This document shows positions 11,385-23,144 of a DNA stretch of 64,000 bases, one piece after another. The notes under the pieces are model-generated. The model was not told the origin of the DNA, ran no database searches, and was given only the letters and a program-made list of their open reading frames with translations. Every line of letters begins with the position of its first letter. Position 1 is the first letter of the stretch. The DNA comes from Antilocapra americana (Eukaryota > Chordata > Mammalia > Artiodactyla > Antilocapridae), in NCBI GenBank assembly GCA_007570785.1, contig ML661799.1:1029598-1093597 (forward strand). Reading direction: 5' to 3'. A program made the position numbers and the translations under genes.

Positions 11385-11965
11385 ATGTAAGCAATTTATT
11401 ATTGGGGTTAAATATAAATAACAATAAAATTCACCATTTTGACCATTTTTAGGTGTGTCTAGTTCAGTGGCATTAAATGCATTTACACTTTATAACTATC
11501 ACACCATCCATTTCCAGAACTTTCTAGTCTTCCCAAACTTAAACTATGCCTATTAAATACTAATTCCCCATTCCCTCCTCCTGATAGTCCCTCTCAGCCA
11601 CCATTCAGCTTTCTGTCTCTATGAATTTGATTACTCTAAGTACCTCATATGAGTGGAATCATATAATATTTGTCTTTTTGGTGTCTGGCTTAATCACTTG
11701 GCATAGCATCCTCAAGGTCCATTCATACTGTAGCATGGGACAAAATTTCCTTCCTTTTTTAAGGCTGAATAATATTCCACCTTGTGTATCACATTTTGTC
11801 TACCCATTCATCTGTGGGTGGATATTTGGGTTGCTTCTACCTTTTGGCTGTCATGAATAACGCTACTAATGAGTGTGGGTGTACAAACATCTGTTTGAGT
11901 CTCTGCTTCCAATTCTTTTGAGTATATACCTAGAAATGGAATTGCTGGATCATTTGGGAGTTTTT
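11385..11965 (-). mobile_element. old L1 LINE, antisense
   Basis: Reverse complement of L1M-type sequence: 'aataaaattcaccattttgaccattttt', 'cagtggcattaaatgcatttacac', 'ctctatgaatttgattactctaagtacctcatatgag', 'aaggctgaataatattccacc', 'gaaatggaattgctggatcat'. Confidence 0.85.
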
Positions 11966-12034
11966 GTTAATTTTTTGTAGAAGCAATTCCCTTTGTATAA
12001 TCAGAAATAGGGATATGAGAAGTGGAGAAGGGGA

Positions 12035-12200
12035 AAAGAACTAATATCTTGTGAACGCACTTTGTGCTAAGAATTTCATGTCATCTTTTCTAAACTTTGA
12101 GTGAGATACTATTTCCACTTTATAGATGGGAAAGCCAAGATACAGCCGCCTGCAGCAGGTCGCATGGTTTATAAGTGTGGAGCAGCCATCTGCACCCAGA
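12035..12200 (-). repeat. MIR SINE
   Basis: Antisense MIR; 'ttccactttatagatgggaaagcc' is the core, with 'gcatggtttataagtgtgg' matching the antisense acceptor side. Confidence 0.65.
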
Positions 12201-12204
12201 CAGA

Positions 12205-12785
12205 TGGGATGCACCCAAGCTGGGGGCTGAGCTGTGGGTGGAATCACAGGAGTCAGGGGTCTTACTACTCCATGGTCTCTCTAGTTCTTTCCCAGGACCA
12301 CCAAGTAGGCTGCTGGGGAGATGGTGAACTTTCTTCAAAGATCCCAAAGAGTGTCCTGAGGGTTGGGCATGGTAATTTATGAGGTTGTTGGAAGAATTCC
12401 TATCCTAAGCAAGCAGTGGTGTGTGTGTCGTCCTTCAGTTTTCTTATATAAATCTCCCCATTCCTTTAAATAGGGTCTCACATTTAACAGTGGCCAAAGT
12501 CCCCACTGTCCCACTGTTCTCCCTCCATTGAAGCTACTCTGGTCCCCAGCACAGCATGGCCTTCACGTCACATCCCAGCCCACAGATCAGGCCTGATGCT
12601 TCTAAGGCATCCAGAGCTTGAGCTCATTTAAAGACTGATCTACTCTCTCTCTTTGTTCCCATGTTGAGCTTTGGTTCTTTTTAATGGTGCTGGTTTTACA
12701 CTTTCCAATCTGAAGAACATTTTTCTTGATGGGGAAAGCAAAAGAAAAATAGGAGCTGCGTAATGCATTTCATTGTGGGGCACTT
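12205..12785. other. gene-less stretch
   Basis: No gene or confident repeat seen. Confidence 0.4.
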
Positions 12786-12789
12786 TTGC

Positions 12790-12950
12790 CCTGCAAAGCA
12801 CTTCATGACTAGCAGCTCATTTGGTCCTCCTGTGCAACCCTCACAGTGAAGTGGGGTGGGGTTATAAGGTGGTCAGTGAGGCTGAATGACTCACACAAGG
12901 TTCCAGCACTGTGACCACTGTTAGCAGCCCAGGCAAGATCCAGAGGTACC
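12790..12950 (-). repeat. MIR SINE (diverged)
   Basis: 'gcaaagcacttcatgactagcagctcatttggtcctcctgtgcaaccc' follows the antisense MIR 3' half; the core is degraded. Confidence 0.6.
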
Positions 12951-12954
12951 AACC

Positions 12955-14135
12955 TCTGGAAAGGGGAAATTGATTATACAAGCACAAATAATCCCAATCA
13001 GAAGGCATCTAAAGCCACTAATGTAGCCACGCTGGGGACTCTCTGTACAAATTCACATTTGAAAACTGAAAACAAAAGAAAAAGGCTGCTTTAGTTGTGA
13101 ACAGACAAAGCCCAGCACGGGGGAACAGCATGGCCCCCAGAGAAGGATGTGGAAGATGCTGGCTTCTTAGGAAAAGTGCAGAGGCACACTAAAAACGTTT
13201 TTAGTTGTGCTGCTAGCATGATCCCATGCCTTTCCCAACTCAAAGGAAAAATAAAGTCCAACAACAAACATAACAAAACCAGACAAGAAATAACGATGAA
13301 AGCAAAGAACAAGACAGTAAATCTGCTGCTTAGGGAAAAGTGGAGAGGGATACTGACCTAGAGGAGACAGCTCTGTGGAAGTCAGGGGAGCATGGGAGGA
13401 GGGCTCCTAGCTGATGGGGGGCTTGGGGGAGGTGTCCAGGCTTCAGCAGCCGTTGGCTAGCCCTGTGACTCACAGCCAGCCAGCCCGCTTTCCTGCCCCC
13501 TCATGTTCCAGATGCCCAAGTGTTTACCACACTCCACTCCTCCTTCTCCTGCCCTGGCTGTTCTGCTCTGTCCACACACCACCTGCATTATTAAATGCCA
13601 GCCAGATGCTGTTGCCTCCTGAAGGTACAGAGCTTGCAGCCTGCACATGCTTTGTTAGGAAGAGAGATTCACAACAACACTCATCTAATGAGACTAATCT
13701 AAGTTATCAAGCTCAGGCTTTCTCCTTGGTATGATCGGAAAGATGGGCAGAAAATTGAAAAGAAAAAGATGAAAAAAATAATTCTGCATCTGTATACCAC
13801 CAAAATTGCCTCAAGCTTCATTTAGAGTCATTTTGAGGGGCGCCAGTGGTCCAGGCACCACACAATGGGAAGCAGTAGACTACATTGGGGGTCACTCATG
13901 GCCCAAAACTCTTATGATTTTTTGACCCATCAGTCTGTGTCCAGGGTCTTCTCTAGCACAACAGCTTGCTGTGTTCAGTTTTTCCTGTCAGCTCTCCTGT
14001 GCTTCCTTGCTGTGTATGCATTCCTGGGAGGACACAGTTTAAGCTCTTTGGGTGGATCACAGCACTTCCCACAAGCCAGGCCCACTTGAAGCTTTAAGGT
14101 GTAAGGCGATACTGGCCACATGACTGCACTGGTCT
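12955..14135. other. gene-less stretch
   Basis: No gene, RNA or clear repeat recognised. An A-rich patch occupies about 13235-13330. Confidence 0.4.
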
Positions 14136-14139
14136 GGTG

Positions 14140-15175
14140 CGTCTGTCTTCACTTATGTAACTTTCTTTCTAGTCTTTTCATATTTACTGAACTGTTAAAG
14201 TTTCTTTTTTTTCCATAATGACAGTCACGTGTGTTCATTGAGGGAAGTCTAACCACGAAGCAGAAATGCAGAAAGAGCCAACTGTCTGTCGTTCCATCAC
14301 CCACAGACACCTCCATTAGCATTTTGTTCTCTACCAGTCTTTCTTGCTGCTGTTTTAAAAATCGGTGCGATTTTGTCTCCTGTATTTTCCCACACCACCA
14401 TGAACTCATCATAAACATCATTCTAGGGACTTCCCTGGTGGTCCACTGGCTAAGACACCATGCTCCCAATGCAGGGGACCCTGTTAACTCCCTGGTTAGG
14501 GAACTAGATCCCCCATGTTGCAATTAAGAGTTTGAATGTTGCAACTAAAGATCCTACGGGTTGCAACTAAGACTCAGCACAGCCAAATAAATAAATAAAT
14601 ATTTTTGAAGACATCATTCTATACAGTTGCATTTCAGTTACTTCTAAGTTTTGCTTGTACAAATAACACTATTAATAACTTCTGAATTAGCACTATTTCT
14701 GCAGGATAGATCTAAGAAGTGACTGTCCTGGGCACCATATCCCACTTGCAATGTTTGAATGGGACTATTTGCTGTGCACTTACCAGATATGGATACTCAT
14801 TTAAAAAACTAGAAACTTTTGCAAATTTGCAAGGCAAAAGTAGCTATCTTGTCTGAATTTTCATCTTGATTACAAGTAAGATTAAAGAATTTTCATCTTT
14901 TGGAAAGCTGGCTTTATTTCTTCTTTAGTGAATTGTTTATCTCATCCTTGGCTCACTTTCCCATTGTGCTTTACGGGTTTTATTATTGATATGTGTGAAC
15001 TCTTTATATGTTAAAGATATTAACCATTTATCCAATATTTGCTGCAACTGTATTTTTTTCCAGTTGGACTTTAAAACTCCAGGTTCATTAGAGGTTTCTC
15101 ATATAGCCACGTTGATTTTTTTAGATGCCCTGTTTTCTTCCTAGTTAGAATTACATGTGATTTTTATTGTTATAA
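14140..15175 (-). mobile_element. old L1 LINE, antisense, split by a SINE
   Basis: Antisense L1M-type sequence on both sides of the SINE at 14426-14610. The right part carries 'ttgcttgtacaaataacac', 'gaattgtttatctcatccttggctcactttcccatt' and 'gtgtgaactctttatatgttaaagatattaaccatttatcc', in L1 antisense order. Confidence 0.7.
14426..14610 (+). mobile_element. CHR-2-like tRNA-Glu SINE
   Basis: Sense copy starting 'gggacttccctggtggtccactgg' and ending in an AAATAAATAAAT tail. A perfect 11-bp target-site duplication (acatcattcta) lies at 14415-14425 and 14611-14621. The family is shared by ruminants and whales; the subfamily name is approximate. Confidence 0.9.
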
Positions 15176-15179
15176 TTCT

Positions 15180-15555
15180 ATTCTTAGAGCCTCTCATTCC
15201 TTGTGAGATACGTTTTCTTCTAGCAGCCATGGGACCCTAATGACATCACTCCTGACTTCCCAAGTCTAGGATATGTGTCTGCTGTGACCTGGCATGCTTG
15301 CCCATTGCATGCACTGCCCCCGGCTTGACCCCTTGTCAGGGACACAGAGACGTTTGGGTCTCAGGCCCTCATGCATGATGTAGGGTTTTTACTCTTTCTG
15401 TTGTAATGCTTGTTTGAATCAGAAGACTGCTCACAGGTGGGTTGTTATGTTCATGAATTCATAGTTTCTGAAAGGTTCCTAAAGCTGAATAATTCATTCA
15501 GGGTTTTCATAGGATGTGGCAAAGTCCTTACTCATGGGAGACATGGGTTTCCTTT
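15180..15555. other. gene-less stretch
   Basis: No gene or recognised repeat. Confidence 0.4.
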
Positions 15556-15559
15556 AATA

Positions 15560-15960
15560 ATAAGAATTAACAGCTCACACTGAAGATGTTTTAGTTGCTC
15601 AGTCATGTCTGACTCTTAGTGACCCCATGGAATGAAGCCCGCCAGGCTCCTCTGTCCATGGAATTCTCCAGGCAAGAATACTGGAGTGGGTTGCCATTCC
15701 CTTCTCCAGGGGACCTTCCTGACCCAGGGATCGAACCCAGGTCTCCTGTACTGCAGGCAGATCCTTTACCATCTGAGCCACCGGGGAAGCCCATCACTGA
15801 ATGATCACTTCAAATAGGCCACTCATTCTAAGCACTTCACATGAATTATCTGGTTTAATCTCCAACAATCCTACGAGGCTGGCACTATTATTACTGCCAG
15901 ATTTCAGATGAGCAAGCTAAGGCACAGACTGAGTAATCTGCCTGAATGCGGAGCAGAATG
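15560..15960 (-). repeat. MIR SINE split by Bov-tA
   Basis: MIR sequence continues across the SINE at 15589-15792: 'ataataagaattaacagctcacact' before it, and 'ctaagcacttcacatgaattatctggtttaatc' plus 'atttcagatgagcaagctaaggcac' after it. Confidence 0.75.
15589..15792 (-). mobile_element. Bov-tA SINE
   Basis: Antisense, near full length, ending 'gagccaccggggaagccc'. Flanks 'cactgaagat' (15578-15587) and 'cactgaatgat' (15794-15804) look like a worn target-site duplication inside a MIR. Confidence 0.95.
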
Positions 15961-15964
15961 GGGA

Positions 15965-16315
15965 GACACGCGCACATAGTGTGCACCCCTAGGAGAGCAG
16001 ACGTGCGTGCCGATAGCAGCGGGGATTTCCCTGAGTGGTGTGGGTGAGATGTGAGGAAACAGGAGGTGCCCAAAGGGGAGAGAAGGCGGCAGGGGCTGAG
16101 ACGAGCAAGTGAGAACCCTGTGTATCCTGTGACCCCTGCTGTGCTCCTTGCCGCTCTTGTGGTCACAGTGCTGGAACCCTATCTGAATAGGAGTCCCAGC
16201 ACTCCCCAGGGGCCCCAGGACACTGAGCCGGCAGAGGTTCATACCTGCTGACTTTGCAAGTCAAGTGCTGGGGTTCCTAAGCCCAGTGAGGGCCCAGAAC
16301 GGATAACTGCAGTGA
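15965..16315. other. gene-less stretch
   Basis: G+C-rich unique DNA with a few CpGs; no gene seen. Confidence 0.4.
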
Positions 16316-16319
16316 TTAC

Positions 16320-16830
16320 AATGGCAATAGCTAACTTGAAGTGAGCACTTAGTACATGCCAAGCACTGAGCTGACAACTATACATGCATCAGCTTATGCA
16401 CTCCTGATACCAACCCTATGAGGCTGGTGCTGTTAGTGTTCCTCTACCCAGCGTTTGTTCGTTTATCTTGGCTGTGCTGGGTCTTTGTTGCCGCGTGGGC
16501 TCTTCTCTAGTTGGAGCGCAGCAGCTTCTCACTGCGCTCTTGTTGTGGAACATGGGCTGTAGACCCCTGGGTTTCAGTAGTTGCAGCAGGCAGACTCAGT
16601 AGTTGTGGAGCATGGACTTAAGTTGCTCTGCAGCATTGCATGTGGGAGTTTTCCCCAACCAGGGATCAAACTCATGTCCCCTGCACTGGCAGGTGGATTC
16701 TTATCTAACTGTACCACCAGGGAAGTCCATTATACCCATTTTATATATGAGGAAACTGAGACTCAGAGAGATTACAAAGCTTTAGTTAGAAGAGCCTGCA
16801 TGACTCCAAAGTCTATATATTGTCCCACTC
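16320..16830 (-). repeat. MIR SINE split by a CHR SINE
   Basis: Left part 16320-16451 carries 'gtgagcacttagtacatgccaagcactgag' and 'ccaaccctatgaggctggtgctgtta'. The right part 16729-16830 resumes with 'ttatacccattttatatatgaggaaactgagactcagag'. Confidence 0.85.
16452..16728 (-). mobile_element. CHR-1-like tRNA-Glu SINE
   Basis: Antisense: 'ggctgtgctgggtctttgttgccgcgtgggct', 'tgttgtggaacatgggctgtag', 'agttgctctgcagcattgcatgtggg', 'aaccagggatcaaactc', 'accaccagggaagtcc'. It interrupts a MIR. Confidence 0.9.
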
Positions 16831-16834
16831 CCCT

Positions 16835-18095
16835 CTGACACCCCCTCCCCCAGGTGGGTGGTGTTGGTCTCATCTAGCTCCTCCCTCCCTCCTGCTCCAG
16901 ACACCCTGATGATCAGCCAGGGCTCAGCAGAGGAAGAAGAAATGGAGCTTCACTGGTCCAGCAGGAGACCCTGCCATTCTTCCTCTAGTGCCCTGGGATA
17001 GAGAGCAAGTAAGAAAGAAGGTTTGCAGCTTCTGGGTTTTTCTATTCCATCTCCTTCCTCTTCTGCTCAGGGGCTTCTCCAAAGGGGTGATTTGGAGCCC
17101 GAGGCTTGTCCCTCTGCCCCTCCGCTGCAAGAAGTGTGGCCTGATGGGGCACATCTGGGCATGGGAAGCCCAGTGACCAGGGTCCCAACCACTTTTGCTG
17201 GGCTCAGGGCTGTGTTCCGTGTTGGCATCAAGATCAGACAAAGACTTTTTTTCCTTCCCTCACGGAGCCTGACATTCACACAATGTTCCGGGGCTCTGTG
17301 AACAGAGCTGGGACCCAGCTTTTCCTTCCATCTACCTGTAGCTGTCTCATAATAACTGTCTCGATTTATGGGCTTCTGTCTTTGTGTCGGCTTTTAGCTT
17401 GCTACTGCTCTTGTTCGAAGAGGCAAAGAAGTGTACGTGTATACTCTTCAGCTCCATCTCCCGCTGGCCACAGTGTGAACCCTCTCCCCTGGTTGGGCCT
17501 GCTCTCTCCCTGTTTCCTCAAGCAACAAATGCCCTCTGTGTGCCTCAGGTGCTGCCAGGCTTGTGCTGACAAGCCATATGGTTGGAAGGCTTGGAGGTAT
17601 TTATTTAGGTCCCTGAGAAGGCTTGGTAGTCCCTAGTTCCCAGGCCTGTCCAGGGAGGATGGATTTTCACTGTTACTTCGGGGGGAGCCCTGGGATCTGT
17701 TAGGTGCTGGGGTTTGGAGGGAGCTCACTCACAAACCCCACTCAGCTTTCGGTCCTCTTATTTGGACACTCAGCTTTGCCCTTTGCTGTTGTCATCACCC
17801 TCTTCACCCCCGCTTCCCCTTCCCACCCTCCCCCCCTGCCCCCACTTCGCCACACCAGTCACTTCTGGGGTCTTTCTCTGAACAAATGAGGTGCCCAGAA
17901 CCAAGGCACCACTTCCTAGCTGCCTTTCAGCTTTGTGATGCTTACAGCCCTCTGCAGCCTTGCTCACACCCCAAGCAGTGCTCCCTTTGGCCTTGATGCT
18001 GGGTCCGCAGGCTGGTAGGGCTGCTTCTCCAGCCCTGGTGCTTGACAGTCTTTCTTTTCCAGTAAACTCATTAGGTTGAAGTCTCAGCACTCATT
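16835..18095. other. gene-less stretch
   Basis: No supported exon. Several overlapping frames of about 60-117 codons exist on both strands without a recognisable protein. 17815-17850 is C-rich. Confidence 0.4.
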
Positions 18096-18099
18096 CAGG

Positions 18100-18640
18100 A
18101 ATCACCCCAGACACCAAGATGAAAAAGACAAATCAACATATTTCCCACTTCCACATTAGTCAGGAGAAAGTCACGTGAACAAATGGTTGCACAACCATGT
18201 GATGAGGAAGACTGGAAACTAAGGGAGGAGATGACCAACCATGTCTGGCGGTGTGTTTTTATGTGTGGTCAGAGGTAGAGCGAGTGGGAAGACCTAAAAT
18301 GAAAGTGGGTGCTTGAGCAGTTCTTGAAGGATGAGTAGGAATTCTCCAGGTGGACAAGCTTCTGCTGAGTGTAGAAGGGGGCAATGAAACTGGGCTTTCC
18401 AGACAGAACAGAGTGGAAGAGTAAGGCAATAGTTTAGGGATGCCGTGGGTAATAGGGGTGTACAGAGTAAGAGAGGGTGAGTTGGGCAAACCATGAAGCC
18501 ATGGTAGGTGAGGGCTGAGCAAGAGGGAGCTCCTAAGGTCAACAGCATCATTAACGAGACAGAGAACAGTCTTCAGGAGTGGGGAGATGACATGTCTGCC
18601 TTAAGATGTGAAATTTGAGGCAGGTGCGAGAACAGGTAGA
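18100..18640. repeat. old dispersed mammalian repeat, family not assigned
   Basis: Pattern 'caccaagatgaaaaagacaaatc', 'gcttgagcagttcttgaaggatgagtaggaattctccaggtgg' and 'ggcaaaccatgaagccatgg' matches a common old mammalian interspersed sequence. A second copy is at 57205-57980. I cannot name the family with confidence. Confidence 0.5.
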
Positions 18641-18659
18641 CATGTTGATGTTCCTTGGC

Positions 18660-19510
18660 TGTTGTCTCTCCTGACTTTGAGTACTGTCCCTGGGTGACAT
18701 TATCTGCTCACCACCAGAATACGTGACAACTCTTACATCTCAGTCCCTGTCCAGTCCTCCATGCTGAGATCAGACTCATATAATCCAACAACTCACTCGA
18801 CATCTCCATCTGAATGAACCCCCTGTCCCCGGCACTCCAGTCTCAGCATGCTGTGAACTGAGCTGATGATCCAAAGCCAAGTGCTACTTCTCGTGGATGT
18901 GCCATCTCAGGGGCAGTGCCCTCAACTGCCTGAGTTAATACGCGGTGCACCATCCTAGACTCCGCACCATAGGGACATGGCTTAGCATCTCTTTAATGTC
19001 AAGCCTGCTCATTAATGCTCCCTCCCCTAATCTCTACTGCTGCTCTCCTAGTCCCCATCATCTCTTTCCTGGACTGTTATTACAACTGTCTGCACTCTCC
19101 TGCCCTCAGTCTAATTCTTTACCAGTCCATCCCCTATTGCCAGCAGGGTGAATTTCAGTCTATATATATTTATTTTCTGCTCCCCCACTGGAATATAAGT
19201 TCCTTGAAGGCAGAAACCTTCTCTGTTCACTGTTCCCAGTACCTGGCATATAATAGGAGCTTGATAAATATCAGTTGAATAAATGACTAAATGAATCTTA
19301 AAATTCAAATCTGATCCCTTCACTCTTCCACTTAAGACTCTAGTGTGGCTCCTTAGAGGGCTAAAGACACAAGCCCATTTCTTAGTGTAGCATATATTAT
19401 TGCTCAGATCTGGCCCCAGTTTAGTTCTTAAGCCTCTTGGACTTACTCATGACTCTGTATCTGCCTACACTGCACCTATGATCACTTCCTTGCAGTTCCT
19501 GGAGCATCTC
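18660..19510 (+). mobile_element. L2 LINE with a second L2 3' end inside
   Basis: L2 order is visible: 'ctcactcgacatctccatctgaatg', 'ccatcatctctttcctggactgttattacaactg', 'gccagcagggtgaatttca', resuming at 19291 with 'aaaattcaaatctgatcccttcactc' and 'tggctccttagagggc'. Between them, 19155-19290 is an L2 3' terminus ('ccttgaaggcagaaaccttctctg', 'gaataaatgactaaatgaat'). Confidence 0.7.
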
Positions 19511-19514
19511 TGAA

Positions 19515-20523
19515 GCCAGCAGTTTTCAAATTACAGTCTGCAGAGTGCTGGGGGGTCAGGTCTTGAGACTCTTTCAGAGAGTCAGCGACTATATGGGTCA
19601 AGGGCCGTTCGGAGTGCGAGAATGAACAATAGATTTTAGTTGTAAACATGGTATGAAAAGTACATTGTATGGTTCAGATTCCACAGTGCAACTAATCCAC
19701 TCCTTTCAGGTGGTATAACGGTAAAGAATCTGTCTGCTAATGCAGGAGACGCATGTGACGCGGGTTTGATTCCTGGGTGCGGAAGATCACCTGCAGGAGG
19801 AAATGGCAACCCACTCCAGTATTCTCTCCTGGGAAATTTCATGGGCAGAGGTGCCTAGTGGGCTTCAATCTATGGGGCTGCAAAGAGTCAGATACGACTT
19901 AGTGACTGAGCACGAACACATGCACAAAAAATAATATCCGTTACCTGACAAGGCTGTAAAAGTACTTCCTGCCTTTCCAACTCCTTATCTGTATGACAAG
20001 GCTGGGACTAACGTGAGCCTCCTGAAGCTCCTAGAATGCCAGATTTAAGGAAGCCCACACTCTCAGGGCTGACCCTGTGCTGGCATGACCTAGGATGAGG
20101 GTACCTACTTAAATCTTGTGTCCTTGGTGCCTTGCTTGTCCCGACCCCAGTCCTGGCGTTGTTGTGTGGGCCTGGATTTTCTTCAGATACCTCAACTAAA
20201 ACCACATAGAACACCAGATTGAAAACAGCGATAGATGTGAGAATCCAGCTGTTTTCTATTAGGGCAGGCCTTCAAGAGATTTGCAACAATGTGAAATAAC
20301 ACCACTCTTCTCACTGGTTTTATTTTGGAAAATACAGCTATTTTTATAAGATTATGTTAACATGCAATGGAATTATTATTTTTAAATAAATTAATGAATG
20401 GATATTTTAAATACTCAAAAAATTCCAGTTTTAATTTCTAATACCATATACATCCCACAAAAATAAAACTCTTTGGGATCCTCAATAATTTTTCTGAGAT
20501 CAGAAAGGTTGAGAACTGCTCTA
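19515..20523. mobile_element. hAT-like DNA transposon relic
   Basis: Ends are imperfect inverted repeats: 'cagcagttttcaaa' on the left and 'ggttgagaactgctc' on the right. The inside keeps 'atgtgagaatccagctgttttctatta', 'agagatttgcaacaatgtgaaataac' and 'actctttgggatcctcaataattttt', a common mammalian family. The class is inferred from the ends; the family name is uncertain. No transposase frame survives. Confidence 0.6.
19697..19932 (+). mobile_element. Bov-tA SINE
   Basis: Sense copy with a diverged head 'actcctttcaggtggtataacgg' and B-box 'gggtttgattcctgg'; the body ends 'gagtcagatacgacttagtgactgagc'. It is inserted inside the hAT-like relic. Confidence 0.9.
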
Positions 20524-20690
20524 TTAAACTAGAAGATATGAGGAATCACTCTTTTTATATTAAAGGTAAACATGGTTTGCATGAATTTTATAATTAAACA
20601 GAACTTCAGACAAATTGAGGTAGATCAATTCAGGCAGCACTCCTCCTGGCCCCAAGGTCTGTAATCCCTTTTTCTTTTATTGTGAAATTG

Positions 20691-20701
20691 AAAAAAAAAA
20701 A
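20691..20701. repeat. A11 tract
   Basis: Simple poly-A run beside a SINE fragment. Confidence 0.9.
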
Positions 20702-20702
20702 G

Positions 20703-20760
20703 TGAAGTGTTAGTTGCTCAGCTGTATCCAACTCTCTGTGGCCCCATGGACTGTAGCCAC
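20703..20760 (-). mobile_element. Bov-A SINE fragment
   Basis: Only the 3' 55 bases of the Bov-A body remain: 'gttagttgctcagctgtatccaactctctgtggccccatgg'. Confidence 0.85.
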
Positions 20761-20764
20761 GAGA

Positions 20765-23140
20765 CTTCGAACTCTGAGACTAGCCTGGGATGCTGAGTGA
20801 CGGTATGGATCAGATCTGGCAATTCTTTTTCTGGGTTTTTTTTTTTTCTTTCTGGAGACTTTCTAATTTCCTGAAAAGTTTCTAGGGAGGGTTTGGTTAA
20901 TCAAAGGTATCTTTAATAAACATTAATGTGATTTTCCAATTATCTCTTCTATAATTTTATATCCCTTCCTTCTTTAAACTGTTTTCATCTTTTCTGAAAA
21001 TATCTTCAAGCCTACCTCGCTGCCCTAAAGCTTAGGGCAGCTTGAATTATTTTCAAGACCAATGCAGGGAAAGATGAACATGGAGGGGGTCCCCAGGTCC
21101 TGCTTGACTTAGACTCACAACTCCTTCATCTGAAAGTTCAATTTTCAGTTCAGATAGAGTTTCTCTCCATGTGTCTCTCCCAGGTCCCCCTCTCCTGCCC
21201 CACCAATGTTGTGGCAGAGTGATAAATATAATGCTGGAGATAACTAGGTTGAAGGGAAGGGTAGTTCTAATGAATAAATACACCTTTGGTAAATCTTCCC
21301 ACCAACATGTCTTCGTAACCAAAAACAGCCACTCTATTCCCTATGGTTGCTGCGAAAGTTGACAGGCTTTTGTATTTCTATGGGAGCCGTCTCTCTTCCC
21401 TCACCAGCAAACGGACATTATACCAGGTCCAGGAAATAATTAAAATTTCAGGGACAGGTGGGAGGCAAGAGGGGAGAGAGCCAGGAAAGCAGTAGGACCA
21501 AACATTGGCAGTGTTGTCAAGCTGGCCTTGGTCCCTGGTTCCTGGTAACAGCTTCTGCATTCACTCATTTTCATGAAGATAGAGAGGAAATGGAGGCTTT
21601 GCTTTTTGCCAGTTTTGACACCTCTCTGCTTTGCACATTAACAGGCTCGCCATTTGACACCATGTCTGATCCATCCACTGCTCTGCAGAGGTGTCAGGCA
21701 AACTTGCTGGAAATACTAAAGCCCAATTATGGCGCCCAGTTTACACTTGGATCTTGACAGATGCTGGAAACCTTTTAGACTCTGGGATGATTAGTGCAGA
21801 CCTTTCTCTTGCTTGCAAGCAGCCTGGAACACTTGCACCTGTTTTGTTGGCCTCCAGTGCATCCTTAATGAGTGGCCTTCCCCAGGGTGGCCCATAGGGG
21901 CAGTCAAAGGCTCAGTGACAAGGAGCCCGAGGCCCCAAAAGGAAAGGTGACTTGCCTGAAATTATACGTCAAGCCTGTAACAAGTCCTCAGCTCCTTAGG
22001 AATCATGTTCAAAATAGGAAATTCAGACAGGTTGAAACAAGAGCATCAAGCCAGCCAGAATTTGTTGGATGAGGAAGAGAATGAATTAAAGGTACTGCTG
22101 TCCAAATATTGATGGTGCTGATTTCTGGAATAATTACTCTGTCTTCTGCTGCCCATACACAAAGGCCAGGAGTCTCAGACGGAGTCTCTCAATGTCACTT
22201 TCTTTATCAATTTCTTAATCCAGGGGGACATCTCCCTAAATATAGAACTGATAAATGGTACATACATAGATGTTCAGGGAAGGTGGTTGTGGGCAGTGAT
22301 AGCTAAAAACCTTTAAGAACAAACTAATCTGACTAAAGCTGAAAAAAAAAAGAGGGAAGAAAACCCAACAAGAAGTGGCACTGACCAGGGCTTATTTCAG
22401 GAGGAAAACGGACTGTCCAGGGTATGGGTGACGGGCCCAAACACACAGGCTAAGAGTGGGAGGAAGGCTGGTTTCCCACAGTTAGAAATGCATCCTTGAC
22501 AACATAGGAAGTATAGCTCTGAGTTATCTGAGATGGCCACTTGGGTGAGCCTCACTCCACTCATGCCATTTCACGTGGGACCAGATCAAGGAGTTAAGCC
22601 ACGGAGAGGTTTACGCATGTTCATCCAGCTCTCTTCCTGTTTCTGGGACCACCTGAAAGTCAGAAGAGGAAAATGCCTGGGAACAAAAGTAGCCTCTGAC
22701 GCCCGCTAGAACTTGCAGACACTCCTATGAGGGGCAGGTGTCTCTAAATATTAAAACAGAAATTAGTTCTAATCCTATTGCTCAGACTCAGATTTACTGC
22801 TCCTTCTACTAAAAAGAGCTTGAAAAACAAAACCCAAGAGCTTAAAACCAGAACTCGAGTCTTATTAAATTTAAAAGATACTTTTCCTAGCTTAACATAC
22901 CCATCTCATTTCTCTGTGGCTAAGTTGTTATGATCCTCAGTTTCTACTCTCTTTACTGACTGCAAATGTGATCTGAAGCTTGGAAAGGAATTTATATCAC
23001 CTCATCCGATCATTTATCCAAAATAGAACCTCTCAACAGCAAGCTTGACGGGAGGCCATCCAATCAGATTATCAGAGACACCAACCATGAGGGAGTCTTC
23101 CTCAAGATGAAGCCAAAATCTGCTTCCCTCTAACTTGTAT
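20765..23140. other. gene-less stretch
   Basis: No gene or confident repeat. 20860-21060 is A+T-rich and contains a perfect 10-bp-stem hairpin at 21019-21041. The rest appears unique. Confidence 0.4.
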
Positions 23141-23144
23141 GAAA

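Noticed and set aside
15603..15797. Small open frames with Gly/Ser-rich 'GGSDGK' type peptides, recurring at several sites
   Set aside because: These are translations of Bov-tA SINEs, which explains why near-identical peptides appear on either strand at 15.6, 25.1, 40.0, 45.7 kb and elsewhere.
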